A stretch of DNA of 30,625 nucleotides from Mageeibacillus sp. UBA5734 (GCA_002419365.1 DIGA01000082.1:1-30625); one strand, 5' to 3'; shown: positions 23,309 to 30,625, numbered from the stretch's first letter. Numbers and translations: made by a program. Notes: a model not told the origin generated them from the letters alone.

Positions 23309-23336
23309 ATCATAATGCGCTGGTCAGGAATGTCAA
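23309..23336 (-). promoter_or_regulatory. Promoter-like sequence before the hairpin
   Basis: On the minus strand TTGACA (23336-23331) is exact, and TATGAT (23314-23309) follows after 16 bases. A transcript from here would begin with the hairpin at 23256-23300. Confidence 0.5.
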
Positions 23337-23362
23337 GAGGGCCCAGCGTGCTTTTTGCAAGA

Positions 23363-23635
23363 TCAGGCTGCAGTTGTTTCAGCGGCAGTGGTCTCAGCAA
23401 CCGTGGTTGCCTCAGCGGCAGCTTCACTGGTTTCGGTGGCAGCTTCGGAAGTTTCCTCAGCGACCGTGGTCTCTTCAGCGGCTGCGGTGGTCTCTTCGGC
23501 GACAACGGTGGTTTCGCTGGCAGCAACGGTGGTGGCCTCGGTCACTTCAGCAGTGGTGGCCTTGGTCGGTGTGCAGCCGGCCATAGCAGCAACGAGCAGG
23601 ATCAGTGCAGCAAGGACGATCAGATTACGTTTCAT
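23363..23635 (-). CDS. Thr/Glu/Ala-rich lipoprotein
   Basis: The 90-residue product starts MKRNLIVLAALILLVAAMAG and has its lipobox Cys at 21 (AMAGC), so it should be a membrane-anchored lipoprotein. The rest is low-complexity: repeated ETT, EET, TVA and SEA units, rich in Thr, Glu, Ala and Val, with no hydrophobic core. It is probably an extended, disordered surface chain, possibly glycosylated on Thr. GAGGAG lies about 8 bases before the ATG at 23635; an upstream in-frame start to 23695 would disrupt the signal peptide. No function is known. Confidence 0.8.
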   Translation of the reverse strand: MKRNLIVLAALILLVAAMAGCTPTKATTAEVTEATTVAASETTVVAEETTAAAEETTVAEETSEAATETSEAAAEATTVAETTAAETTAA

Positions 23636-24061
23636 GTGAATGTCTCCTCTTCTTTTCAAAACGGTTTCGTTCAGGTCAGCGGTGGATCCAGCCAACCTGT
23701 TGCTGAAATTTAGACCCTTTTTCCGTCGAAAGCAATCATTAGAAAGTGGCTTTTTTCGCTGAATAGTGGCTGTTCAGAGCCTTTCTCGCCAGGTTTTGAG
23801 CATTTGTTACCATTTTGATCGTCCCGTTCGGACAGTTGCACGAGGTTCAGATGTTTCTGGCAAACAGGTTTTCGGAAAACAGAGAAATGTAATTTGCACA
23901 ATTGATTAGTCATTCGTTTGTGCACACTGCAATATCGCGAACACGTTTGTCGCGGTATGGGATGACGCAGAATGACGGTCATAGCACTTTTCATGGAAAC
24001 AGAACCATCCTTATGTGAACGTGTCATGGCAACTAGGTTGCGAGCCTTCTGAACGCTGATA
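23636..24061. other. Gap without a recognisable gene
   Basis: About 430 bases between the divergent lipoprotein and aguA genes show no convincing gene. A minus-strand frame (23710-24027) is Cys/His/Arg-rich and looks like chance. A weak hairpin with the arms ATATCGCG and CGCGGTAT lies near 23932-23958. A weak cre-like TCAAAACGGTTTCG lies at 23656-23669, 21 bases upstream of the lipoprotein start. It may hold regulatory sequence or a decayed gene. Confidence 0.4.
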
Positions 24062-24090
24062 CTTACAAGTCAAAGCGCATGCACTATAAT
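24062..24090 (+). promoter_or_regulatory. Promoter of aguA-aguB
   Basis: TATAAT (24085-24090) is exact. CTTACA (24062-24067) matches the -35 at four of six positions, with the optimal 17-base spacer. Transcription is expected near 24097, one base before the tandem repeat. Confidence 0.6.
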
Positions 24091-24097
24091 GTACCTG

Positions 24098-24127
24098 GTG
24101 CCGAAGAGTGCCGAAGAATGCCGAAGA
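24098..24127 (+). repeat. Three tandem 10-base repeats forming the aguA leader
   Basis: GTGCCGAAGA occurs twice, then ATGCCGAAGA, with no gap. The last copy runs into GGTAG, giving the Shine-Dalgarno-like AAGAGG (24124-24129) before the ATG at 24136. The array starts where transcription is predicted to start. Confidence 0.85.
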
Positions 24128-24135
24128 GGTAGACA

Positions 24136-25206
24136 ATGACTGACAATTCATTCCCTTCCCTGCCCTATGCCATGCCACCCGAATGGGCCCCTCACCAGCG
24201 GACCTTTGTCTCCTGGCCCGTCCAGGACTCCATGGTCTATCCGGAAAATTTTGCCGCTGTCCAGAACTGGTACCTGGAACTCGTCCTGGCCATCGCAGAA
24301 TTCGAACCAGTCGCTGTCCTGGTCAACCCCGAGCAGCTCGAGCAGGTGCAGGGATTGTTCGAAGATCGGCAGGCTCAGCCCGGCTGTCCAGCTGTCAAGG
24401 ACATTGACTTGCTCCTGATCCCGCACAATGATGCCTGGATCCGCGACAATGGCCCGACCTTCCTCATGAGCTCGGCCGGCCAACTGGCGGCGGTCAACTG
24501 GCAATTTAATGCCTGGGGCGGCAAATATGCGCCCTGGGATCTCGACGATGCCGTCGCGCCTGCCATCCTGGCCCAGTACAACGTGACGCGATTGGATGCT
24601 CCTTTGGTCATGGAGGGCGGCTCCCTGCATGTCGATGGCGAAGGCACCTTGCTGACGACTGAGGAATGCCTTCTGAATCCCAATCGCAACCCCAGCCTCA
24701 GCCGCGAGCAAATTGAAACGTATGTGCAGGCCTATCTCGGCATCGAGACCATTATCTGGCTCAAACGGGGTCTTGCAGGGGATGAAACCGACGGCCATGT
24801 CGACAACATTGCCTGTTTCGCCGCCCCTGGGCAGGTCCTGATCCAGGTCTGCGATGATCCGTTGGACGAAAATTACGCCATCACCCAGGAAAACCTGGCG
24901 ATTCTTGCAGCTGTGACCGATGCCAGGGGGCGCGCACTCGAGATCGTGAAAATCCCGCAGCCGCCACGTGCGGCATACCAGGGCAAGCGGCTGACTCTTA
25001 GCTATCTGAATTTCTATTTCGTCAATGGCGGAATCATCCTGCCTGTCTTTGGTGGTCCCGCAGCTGAAACAGACGAGCAGGCGGCTGCCATCCTGCACGG
25101 GCTCTATCCCGAGCGCCGGATCCGCCGGATCGACGGGATGCCGATCATTCCCGAGGGGGGAAATGTCCACTGCACCACTCAGCAAATGCCGGAGGGAAAT
25201 GCATGA
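24136..25206 (+). CDS. aguA: Agmatine deiminase
   Basis: This 356-residue enzyme of the guanidino-group modifying fold converts agmatine to N-carbamoylputrescine and ammonia. The N-terminal PPEWAPHQRTFVSWP, DAWIRDNGPTFL, WGGKYAPWDLDD, EGGSLHVDGEGTLLTTEECLL and GDETDGHVDN are typical. The catalytic Cys is Cys346 in EGGNVHCTTQQ. The start has AAGAGG 6 bases upstream. It overlaps aguB by 4 bases (ATGA), so the two are translationally coupled. The unusual tandem-repeat leader is described separately. Confidence 0.96.
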   Translation: MTDNSFPSLPYAMPPEWAPHQRTFVSWPVQDSMVYPENFAAVQNWYLELVLAIAEFEPVAVLVNPEQLEQVQGLFEDRQAQPGCPAVKDIDLLLIPHNDAWIRDNGPTFLMSSAGQLAAVNWQFNAWGGKYAPWDLDDAVAPAILAQYNVTRLDAPLVMEGGSLHVDGEGTLLTTEECLLNPNRNPSLSREQIETYVQAYLGIETIIWLKRGLAGDETDGHVDNIACFAAPGQVLIQVCDDPLDENYAITQENLAILAAVTDARGRALEIVKIPQPPRAAYQGKRLTLSYLNFYFVNGGIILPVFGGPAAETDEQAAAILHGLYPERRIRRIDGMPIIPEGGNVHCTTQQMPEGNA

Positions 25207-26087
25207 AAAAGGTCAAAGTCGCAGCCACCCAGATGAGCTGCAGCTGGTCGGTCGATGAAAACATTGCCAAAGCCGAGAAGCTGGTCCGCCAAGCTGCCAG
25301 TGATGGTGCCCAGATCATCCTCTTGCAGGAACTTTTTGAGACACCCTATTTCTGCCAGAAGGAAAAGCCGGAATACTATGACCTGGCCCTTCCAGCCGCA
25401 GAAAACCGGGCCATCCAGCATTTCCAGGCCGTGGCCAGGGAATTGGCCGTCGTTCTGCCGGTCAGTTTCTACGAACGACGCAACAATGCCCGCTACAATT
25501 CGATCGCGGTGATCGATGCTGACGGTTCAGTTCTGGGTATTTACCGCAAGAGCCACATCCCGGACGGGCCCGGCTACGAAGAGAAATTTTACTTCAATCC
25601 GGGGGATACAGGTTTCAAAGTCTGGTCGACCCGTTATGCGACGATTGGTATCGGGATCTGCTGGGACCAGTGGTATCCGGAAACCGCCCGCTGCCTGGCC
25701 CTGATGGGCGCCGAGCTCCTCTTCTACCCGACTGCGATCGGTTCTGAGCCGAATGATCCTACGATCGATTCCAAGGATCACTGGCAGATGTGCATGCGCG
25801 GCCATGCCGCAGCCAATCTCATACCGGTGGTCGCTTCCAACCGCATCGGATCCGAGACGGATGAAGATTCGACGATCCTCTTTTATGGTTCATCGTTCAT
25901 CGCCGGACCACAAGGCCAGCTGATCACCGAGGCTGATCGCAGCAGCGAAGGCATCCTGACCGCCGAATTCGACCGGGATGAACTGGCCGCCATGCGTGCC
26001 GGCTGGGGCATCTACCGCGACCGCAGACCCGACCTGTACCGGGCGATCCTGACCTATGACGGGGAGTTGGAAGTCAGATCGCGCTGA
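25203..26087 (+). CDS. aguB: N-carbamoylputrescine amidohydrolase
   Basis: The 294-residue nitrilase-superfamily enzyme hydrolyses N-carbamoylputrescine to putrescine, CO2 and ammonia. The triad is Glu43 (LLQELFETPYF), Lys116 (YRKSHIPDGPGY) and Cys153 (GIGICWDQWYPETAR). YEEKFYFNPGD and ANLIPVVASNRIG are strong family marks. It directly follows aguA with a 4-base overlap, completing the agmatine-to-putrescine route. No carbamoyl phosphate is made in this route, so it does not feed the carbamate kinase. Its 3' end overlaps purE on the opposite strand by 14 bases. Confidence 0.96.
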   Translation: MKKVKVAATQMSCSWSVDENIAKAEKLVRQAASDGAQIILLQELFETPYFCQKEKPEYYDLALPAAENRAIQHFQAVARELAVVLPVSFYERRNNARYNSIAVIDADGSVLGIYRKSHIPDGPGYEEKFYFNPGDTGFKVWSTRYATIGIGICWDQWYPETARCLALMGAELLFYPTAIGSEPNDPTIDSKDHWQMCMRGHAAANLIPVVASNRIGSETDEDSTILFYGSSFIAGPQGQLITEADRSSEGILTAEFDRDELAAMRAGWGIYRDRRPDLYRAILTYDGELEVRSR

Positions 26088-26508
26088 TCCCGATGATCCG
26101 GGCGGCAATTTCGCCGGCTGAACGGCCATCTCCGACAGCAACGGTGGCCACAGGTACGCCTGCCGGCATTTGCAGGATGGAAAGCAGGGAATCGTATCCT
26201 TCGAGCGTTCTGGTTTTGACCGGGACACCGATGACAGGCAAGACAGTCAGCGAGGCGACCATGCCCGGCAAATGGGCGGCACCACCGGCTGCTGCGATGA
26301 TCACCTGAAGGCCTCGGCCAGCGGCCTGCGTGGCATAATCGAAGAGCTTGGCCGGGGTGCGATGAGCTGAGACAATATGAACTTCATACGGGATGCCCTG
26401 TTCTCTAAGCACGTCCAATGTGCTTTCCAGGGTCGGGAAATCAGAGTCGCTGCCCATGACGATACCGACACGTGCGCCAGTATGATTTGTGAGATCCTTG
26501 TGATTCAT
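26074..26508 (-). CDS. purE: N5-carboxyaminoimidazole ribonucleotide mutase
   Basis: The 144-residue class I PurE rearranges N5-CAIR to CAIR in purine synthesis. Motifs are VGIVMGSDSDFPTLE, VHIVSAHRTPAKLFDYA, IIAAAGGAAHLPGMVAS, VIGVPVKT and LLSILQMPAGVPVATVAVG. The ribosome binding site is poor: AAGGTGA about 14 bases upstream. No purK or other pur gene follows, and it sits 28 bases after a permease gene, so it is probably the last gene of the DUF4914-permease-purE unit. Confidence 0.95.
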   Translation of the reverse strand: MNHKDLTNHTGARVGIVMGSDSDFPTLESTLDVLREQGIPYEVHIVSAHRTPAKLFDYATQAAGRGLQVIIAAAGGAAHLPGMVASLTVLPVIGVPVKTRTLEGYDSLLSILQMPAGVPVATVAVGDGRSAGEIAARIIGISAI

Positions 26509-26536
26509 GAATGGTTCACTTCACCTTCTGGAAAAA

Positions 26537-27853
26537 TCAGCCCAGCTGTTTACTGTGCCTTTGATGACTGATGAGTTGCAGCTTTTCGATCACCAAGCCC
26601 AGGATCCAGCCGACAACTGGCTGGAACAGCCAGCCTGTGACCAGGCAGGCAAGCGCCGCAGGAATCGCACGCTTGTTGATGCCCAGAGTCTGGATGCCGT
26701 TTTCTACCATCGGCAGATATACTCCAAAAATGAGTACTGGCCAGAGCAGGAGAGGAAACACGGCCCAGTCAAGGGGAAAGCCCAAAAAGCTGGCCAGCAA
26801 ACCGAACAGGCCGAGAAACAGGGCGCTGGCACCGATCGGCCGGCGCACGACGCCGAGCGGGATCATGAAACTGCGCCAGATGGCAGCTGTCTGCGCACCA
26901 CCGAGCAGAGCGCCGATGATGTTGCGGACAGAAACCAGTAAATAGGTTGGATTGAGCAAAAAGGTGGCCCGCCGGCCCGCGGGGCCATAATTGTTTTCCA
27001 GGATGGTCTGGATGGCCAGCGCGTCCGTTGGCCACATGACGATCGCCAGCAGGACAAACGGGATGGGCTTGATAAAATCGGCGACGGAGCCAGGCCAGCC
27101 CAGCCCCCATTTCTCCAGCCACCACTGTCCTGGATTCAGGAGAGGCAACCCCGGTCCGGTTTCCAGTTGTGGCGGGATCCTGAACATCAAGGCCAGGAGC
27201 AAGGCCAGGGTTGCCAAGCTTGGAATCACCAGCCAGCGCATTTTAAAACGCTGCAGCGCAATGATCAGAACAATCCCCAGGCTTAGAATGGCGCCAGCGG
27301 CTGGCAAAGCCGAGTTGGCCTGTGTCCAGGCCCACAGTGAACGCAGGGAACTGGCAATCCCCATCAGGCCAAAAAGCAGCAAGATGCCACTTCTCGTACC
27401 GGGTCCAGTCAATGTCATGATCCGGGAAAACGATCCCGACGCAGCCAGAGCGATCCCTGCAGCGCCCAGCAGTATGCCAAAGGCCAGTGGATGGACACCT
27501 GCCGCTGCCATTGCAGGAACGAGTGGAATCAGGGGTGCGAGTGTACCAGGAGGCCCGAGGCGGGGATGGAGGACAGCAGAGAACAGGATCGCCAGTATGC
27601 TGGCGACAAAAAGCTCCAGGCGAACATTTTCCGTGACAAAATCAGGCGTCCCGATCCCCAGACCATTTTTCCAGGCAACCGCAAAGGCTGCCACCAGGGC
27701 TATTTTGCCGATGACGCCAGACAAGGCTGGCACCAGATCCTCCGGCCGGACGGTATAGTCCTTGCCGGGCCGGTTCCAGTACCAAGCCCTGGTCTGGTAC
27801 TGTGCCAGATCCTGCTCGAGTCTTTGGTTGCTGAGGTGGTCAGGTTTTCCCAT
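26537..27853 (-). CDS. Polytopic membrane permease, NCS2-like or DUF3360-like
   Basis: The 438-residue protein has about 12 membrane helices. The segment from RPEDLVPALSGVIGKIALVA through LGPPGTLAPLIPLVPAMAAAG resembles the NCS2/SulP-type transporter fold, and it reminds me most of the uncharacterised DUF3360 family. AAAGGAG lies 3 bases before ATG 27853; a GTG at 27868 is the alternative start. It lies 27 bases after the DUF4914 gene and 28 bases before purE. A nucleobase or anion substrate would fit the fold; neither is shown. Confidence 0.7.
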   Translation of the reverse strand: MGKPDHLSNQRLEQDLAQYQTRAWYWNRPGKDYTVRPEDLVPALSGVIGKIALVAAFAVAWKNGLGIGTPDFVTENVRLELFVASILAILFSAVLHPRLGPPGTLAPLIPLVPAMAAAGVHPLAFGILLGAAGIALAASGSFSRIMTLTGPGTRSGILLLFGLMGIASSLRSLWAWTQANSALPAAGAILSLGIVLIIALQRFKMRWLVIPSLATLALLLALMFRIPPQLETGPGLPLLNPGQWWLEKWGLGWPGSVADFIKPIPFVLLAIVMWPTDALAIQTILENNYGPAGRRATFLLNPTYLLVSVRNIIGALLGGAQTAAIWRSFMIPLGVVRRPIGASALFLGLFGLLASFLGFPLDWAVFPLLLWPVLIFGVYLPMVENGIQTLGINKRAIPAALACLVTGWLFQPVVGWILGLVIEKLQLISHQRHSKQLG

Positions 27854-27880
27854 GGTCTCCTTTGACACGATATGGATCGA

Positions 27881-29770
27881 TCAGTAGCGCATCGGGATCA
27901 GGTCGAGGTAGTCTGCCACCGTGCCATCGTTCAGGCAGCAGTCGATGATTTTCTTACCCAGCGGATCCAGTTCTGGCGTGAGGTATTTGGCCAGTTCCTT
28001 CTTGAAAAAGTCAGTCAGGATGGCAGCCCCCTGGTCAAAGCCGTCTTTGCCGACCTCCTGCTGACGGTGGACCTCCAGCATTTCCCGGGCGAGGTAGGTC
28101 CCTTCGACTTTGATGTCCCTGAGCGCATAGCCCAGCAGGGAGCAGCGGGATTCGCTCAGCTGGTCGGCGCGGAACTTGGCGCCACCGCGGCGGGCCAGGT
28201 ACTCGCGGGCGATCCACTGGGGGTTGAAGCCGACTTTGTGGGCGCCGATGTGCTGGTTAGGCACCAGGATGTAGCGCGTGTTGCCCGTGGAGACAATCTG
28301 CTTCAGGAGCAGATTGGCCTGGTCAACCATTTTGCCGGTGGCGAAGGGCCAGTAAGAACCGACACCTTCGCTGCTCATGCCCTCAGAGTCGATGACGCTG
28401 GGGTTGTCATGGCCGCGCGGGGCGACGAGGCGCCAGAGCCAGGCCAGGGCGGGCGGCAGGATATGGAACAGGCCGATGATGCCGTACGAAGGCTGCTCGC
28501 GGGTGCAGGGAGGGGTGCGGACGCCGAAACTGCGGACATCGATTTCGACCGGTTCACTGACGATGCCTGGCACAAAGCGGCGCGGCATGATCACGCGCGG
28601 GTTGGGGCAGGCTTTGCCTGGGGCATCCTCAATGTGTTCCCAGATCAGGCAGGTCGATTCCGGAACCGTGTGGTAGTTGAGGAAGATCAGTGGCTCCGGC
28701 GGATGGACGCAGAGGCGCTCCAGGTAAGGATCGGTGCCATAAGTCTTGATGTGGTTGGTGCGCAGGAACCAGCCATCTTCTGCGTCTTTGACCACCAGCT
28801 TATGACTGTCATTTTGCAGGGATGGATGGCAAAGCGCCATATCATCGGTTACCGGACGCAGATCGCACGTTTCAATCAGGTCGATGTAGTGCTTTTCCTG
28901 GCTGACCAGATTCTTTGACAACAGGATCCGGCCATCGTGTTCACGGTGAATCTCCTCGATCATTTCGCTTTTGCCGCCACCGCTGGCACCTTCGTGCATC
29001 AGGGTGAAGACATTGTCATACGGCGTGATGACTTGGACGGTCGATCCATGGACGGTGACCCAGCCTTCCTGTTCGCCGAGATTCAGGAGCATGCCATAGA
29101 CGCCTTTCTTGGCACTCGGTCCGGGATATAAATTATAGGCAAACATTTCGTAGACGGCGTCGGTGCGGTTGTGGACCACCATTTGACGGCCAGCGAAATG
29201 AGTGTGGCGGAAGGTAGGCGCCAGATAAAGAATCGCTCGGGGGGCGAAACGATGGTCCAGCTCGCTTTGCGGGATGAATCCCTGCAAATCAAGAAGCCCT
29301 CCGGCAAAGAAGCCGGCATTATCTGGCGCCACAAGGAGAGCGGGATACCCCATGCCGGGGTCGCCTGCCATGAACGGCATTAAGATGAGGTCCTGCTGGG
29401 CCAGCCAGGCAAAAGTCTGGCTGCGCAGGTCAGAAAAATCGGTCTGGTAACGTTCGGAAAAGCGCTGTTTGTCGGTCGGGCCATCGTCAGCGATGACCAT
29501 GCAATCCGGATCGCGGCGGCGCATGTAGGGATCGAGGTAATTGACCACCGCTCCGTTTTTGGCCCGGGCAACCGTCGCTTCGACCACGTGTCCCCGGCCC
29601 GGGACATCATAGGCGACCTCAAACACGGTCGAGTCCGGTCCGCCCAAAGCCTTTTCCAGCAGTTCACTGCGGGTTTCGGGCATGAAAATCTGCTTGCCTT
29701 GCGCCAGGATCGAGCGCAGATCGGCTGGCAAAGAAAAATGCTCAAACTTTTCGAGTTGAATGTACGGCAT
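27881..29770 (-). CDS. DUF4914-type P-loop protein (PEPCK/HPr-kinase-like)
   Basis: The 629-residue protein fits my memory of DUF4914, a clostridial and Bacteroides family of about 620-650 residues with no known function. A P-loop, EGASGGGKSEM, lies at about 260-270, of the type seen in PEP carboxykinase and HPr kinase. Other marked stretches are YLAPTFRHTHFAGRQM, FLNYHTVPESTCLIWEH, VIMPRRFVPGIV and GVGSYWPFATGKMVDQANLL. The start ATG 29770 has GAGGA upstream; a TTG at 29794 is less likely. A hairpin lies 30 bases upstream. The permease and purE follow. Confidence 0.75.
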   Translation of the reverse strand: MPYIQLEKFEHFSLPADLRSILAQGKQIFMPETRSELLEKALGGPDSTVFEVAYDVPGRGHVVEATVARAKNGAVVNYLDPYMRRRDPDCMVIADDGPTDKQRFSERYQTDFSDLRSQTFAWLAQQDLILMPFMAGDPGMGYPALLVAPDNAGFFAGGLLDLQGFIPQSELDHRFAPRAILYLAPTFRHTHFAGRQMVVHNRTDAVYEMFAYNLYPGPSAKKGVYGMLLNLGEQEGWVTVHGSTVQVITPYDNVFTLMHEGASGGGKSEMIEEIHREHDGRILLSKNLVSQEKHYIDLIETCDLRPVTDDMALCHPSLQNDSHKLVVKDAEDGWFLRTNHIKTYGTDPYLERLCVHPPEPLIFLNYHTVPESTCLIWEHIEDAPGKACPNPRVIMPRRFVPGIVSEPVEIDVRSFGVRTPPCTREQPSYGIIGLFHILPPALAWLWRLVAPRGHDNPSVIDSEGMSSEGVGSYWPFATGKMVDQANLLLKQIVSTGNTRYILVPNQHIGAHKVGFNPQWIAREYLARRGGAKFRADQLSESRCSLLGYALRDIKVEGTYLAREMLEVHRQQEVGKDGFDQGAAILTDFFKKELAKYLTPELDPLGKKIIDCCLNDGTVADYLDLIPMRY

Positions 29771-29800
29771 GGTCCTAATCCTCATTTCTTGCAATATAAA

Positions 29801-29841
29801 AAGCCAATACGTCCTCCTGCTACAGGATTTGGTATTGGCTT
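29801..29841 (-). terminator. Terminator or attenuator between DUF2294 and DUF4914 genes
   Basis: AAGCCAATAC (29801-29810) pairs perfectly with GTATTGGCTT (29832-29841), and an inner TCCTG-CTA-CAGGA hairpin lies between them. On the minus strand TTTTTAT follows. It would end the DUF2294 transcript. DUF4914 starts 30 bases later, so its promoter must lie within or above the hairpin, making attenuation possible. Confidence 0.75.
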
Positions 29842-29897
29842 ACCTCGCGACACGTCTCAAACGGTTCGGAGCGTCTTCCGGTCATATGGGCGAGCTG

Positions 29898-30266
29898 TCA
29901 GGTGCGGGTCAGCTGGTCCTCCAGGTTCTCCCGCAGCGTGATGACGATGATCTTTTCCGCCGTCCGGGTGCTGACATCGGAGTGGATGCTGATGATATCG
30001 ACATCCACGACTTCCCGGATGAAAGTCTCAAGATAGCTTTTTGATGTCTCAAACAAAGTGGTCCGGACTTTTTTCAGCAATTCGACTCCCTGGTTGTTTT
30101 CTGCCAGCAGCTGTTCGGACTGGCTTAAAAAACCCTTGAGCCTGATGATAATCAGGTCCTGGACGATCAGGGTACGGATCTGCTTGGGCCCGCGGCCCAT
30201 GAACTCGATCTCGAACCGGCTGACGGCCTCGCTGATTTTTGCTTCTGTTTGTCCTTTAGTCATCAT
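29898..30266 (-). CDS. DUF2294 family protein
   Basis: The 122-residue protein matches DUF2294: TKGQTEAKISEAVSRFEIEF, GRGPKQIRTLIVQDLIIIRL, FLSQSEQLLAENNQG and a C-terminal SDVSTRTAEKIIVITL. It is soluble and has no known catalytic motif. Translation may start at 30266 or at the next Met (30263); only a weak AGGCG lies upstream. A terminator-like hairpin follows, so it is probably made from its own promoter at 30343-30372. Family members are of unknown role, and I see no link to a pathway from sequence. Confidence 0.85.
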   Translation of the reverse strand: MMTKGQTEAKISEAVSRFEIEFMGRGPKQIRTLIVQDLIIIRLKGFLSQSEQLLAENNQGVELLKKVRTTLFETSKSYLETFIREVVDVDIISIHSDVSTRTAEKIIVITLRENLEDQLTRT

Positions 30267-30342
30267 CGCCTACATCTTCTTTCTTTGAAAGCAAGGATAT
30301 CACGAAGGTCGATCTGACGCAAGAGGCTTCTATGGTTTTTGC

Positions 30343-30372
30343 AATATATAAAACAAATTCTTGCATTTTGAA
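30343..30372 (-). promoter_or_regulatory. Possible promoter of the DUF2294 gene
   Basis: On the minus strand TTCAAA (30372-30367) and TATATT (30348-30343) are 18 bases apart in the A/T-rich gap 30267-30521, which holds nothing else I recognise except a repeated AGCAATT near 30410-30420. Confidence 0.35.
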
Positions 30373-30521
30373 TAATTGCGCACAGTTCTACCTCATAACA
30401 TTTAGCAATTTTCAGCAATTACCTTCTCTTCTGATAGATGTATTTACATGTATTGTGCTGTCCATCTCTTCAAGCTGATCGCATTTTGCATAATCCATAT
30501 CTATATTATTCATTTTTGTTC

Positions 30522-30623
30522 TTAGTATCCGCGCAGATCCACCTTGGCCCGAACATGGTCCGGGGGATTTTCCCGGGCCAGGAACATGGCAAGATACCAG
30601 GGCAAATCAGTAATGGGACCTTG
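30522..30623 (-). CDS. 3' end of a gene entering from the right edge
   Basis: The last 33 codons of a minus-strand frame are visible, ending in a TAA stop at 30524-30522. The tail includes ITDLPWYLAMFLAREN and VRAKVDLRGY. Its composition is unlike the A/T-rich gap beside it, which supports coding. The family is not recognised. Confidence 0.55.
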   Translation of the reverse strand, partial: QGPITDLPWYLAMFLARENPPDHVRAKVDLRGY

Positions 30624-30625
30624 AA

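Noticed and set aside
23710..24027. Minus-strand frame of 105 codons in the gap before aguA
   Set aside because: It has no ribosome binding site, a random-looking Cys/His/Arg-rich composition and no family resemblance.
24148..25185. Minus-strand open frame of 345 codons
   Set aside because: It mirrors aguA, whose catalytic motifs are complete.
14847..26087. Direct metabolic link between agmatine degradation and carbamate kinase
   Set aside because: The aguA-aguB route releases CO2 and ammonia rather than carbamoyl phosphate, so no shared intermediate is expected.
27872..28918. Plus-strand open frame of 348 codons
   Set aside because: It is the reverse strand of the DUF4914-type gene, with no ribosome binding site or recognisable motif.
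1..30625. CRISPR array, tRNA, rRNA, transposase or phage genes
   Set aside because: I saw no regularly spaced direct repeats, no cloverleaf-forming sequence and no transposase, integrase or phage-like protein on either strand.

Overview
The window looks like chromosomal DNA of an anaerobic, fairly GC-rich Gram-positive bacterium, most likely a clostridial member of the Bacillota. The grounds are a rubredoxin/rubrerythrin oxygen-defence operon, xylose isomerase and xylulokinase under a LacI-type regulator, SdpI-like, DUF4256, DUF2294 and DUF4914-type proteins, strong AAGGAGG ribosome binding sites, consensus sigma-A promoters and a candidate CcpA cre site. I cannot name the species. I see no rRNA, tRNA, CRISPR array, insertion sequence or phage gene.

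Layout. 1-4534 is a carbohydrate or C1-type catabolic area: a TIM-barrel isomerase (minus strand), two tail-to-tail AraC regulators and a UroD/MtaA-like protein. 4572-6539 holds a stand-alone metal-binding domain of an iron alcohol dehydrogenase behind a promoter with cre-like sites, then a tandem universal stress protein. 6567-8438 (minus) encodes a double rubredoxin and an in-frame ferredoxin-rubrerythrin fusion with an internal ribosome binding site. 8665-12781 (minus) is the lacI-type/xylA/xylB locus, with two copies of one perfect palindromic operator and a perfect consensus promoter. 13035-14857 (plus) has a small membrane Fe-S protein, an HD-domain protein and DUF4256. 14847-17374 (minus) is a tight operon of a small unknown protein, a cyclic-2,3-diphosphoglycerate-synthetase-like P-loop protein and carbamate kinase. 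17528-20795 (minus) is an ABC-2 exporter, divergent from an SdpI-like protein translationally coupled to a nitroreductase (20943-22123). 22105-23635 (minus) has a HAD hydrolase, a mini rubrerythrin-like protein and a Thr/Glu/Ala-rich lipoprotein. 24136-26087 (plus) is the agmatine-to-putrescine pair aguA-aguB, with an odd triple-repeat leader. 26074-30266 (minus) carries purE, a permease, DUF4914 and DUF2294. Partial genes lie at both ends.

How they work together. The Xyl proteins convert xylose to xylulose 5-phosphate. The rubredoxin and rubrerythrin proteins probably remove peroxide. AguA and AguB convert agmatine to putrescine, CO2 and ammonia. The least explained units are the small protein/COG2403-like/carbamate kinase operon, the DUF2294-hairpin-DUF4914-permease-purE block, the isolated Fe-ADH domain and the ferredoxin-rubrerythrin fusion. 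Three convergent gene pairs overlap at their 3' ends, leaving no room for separate terminators. All functional statements come from reading the sequence and remembered family features; no database search was possible.
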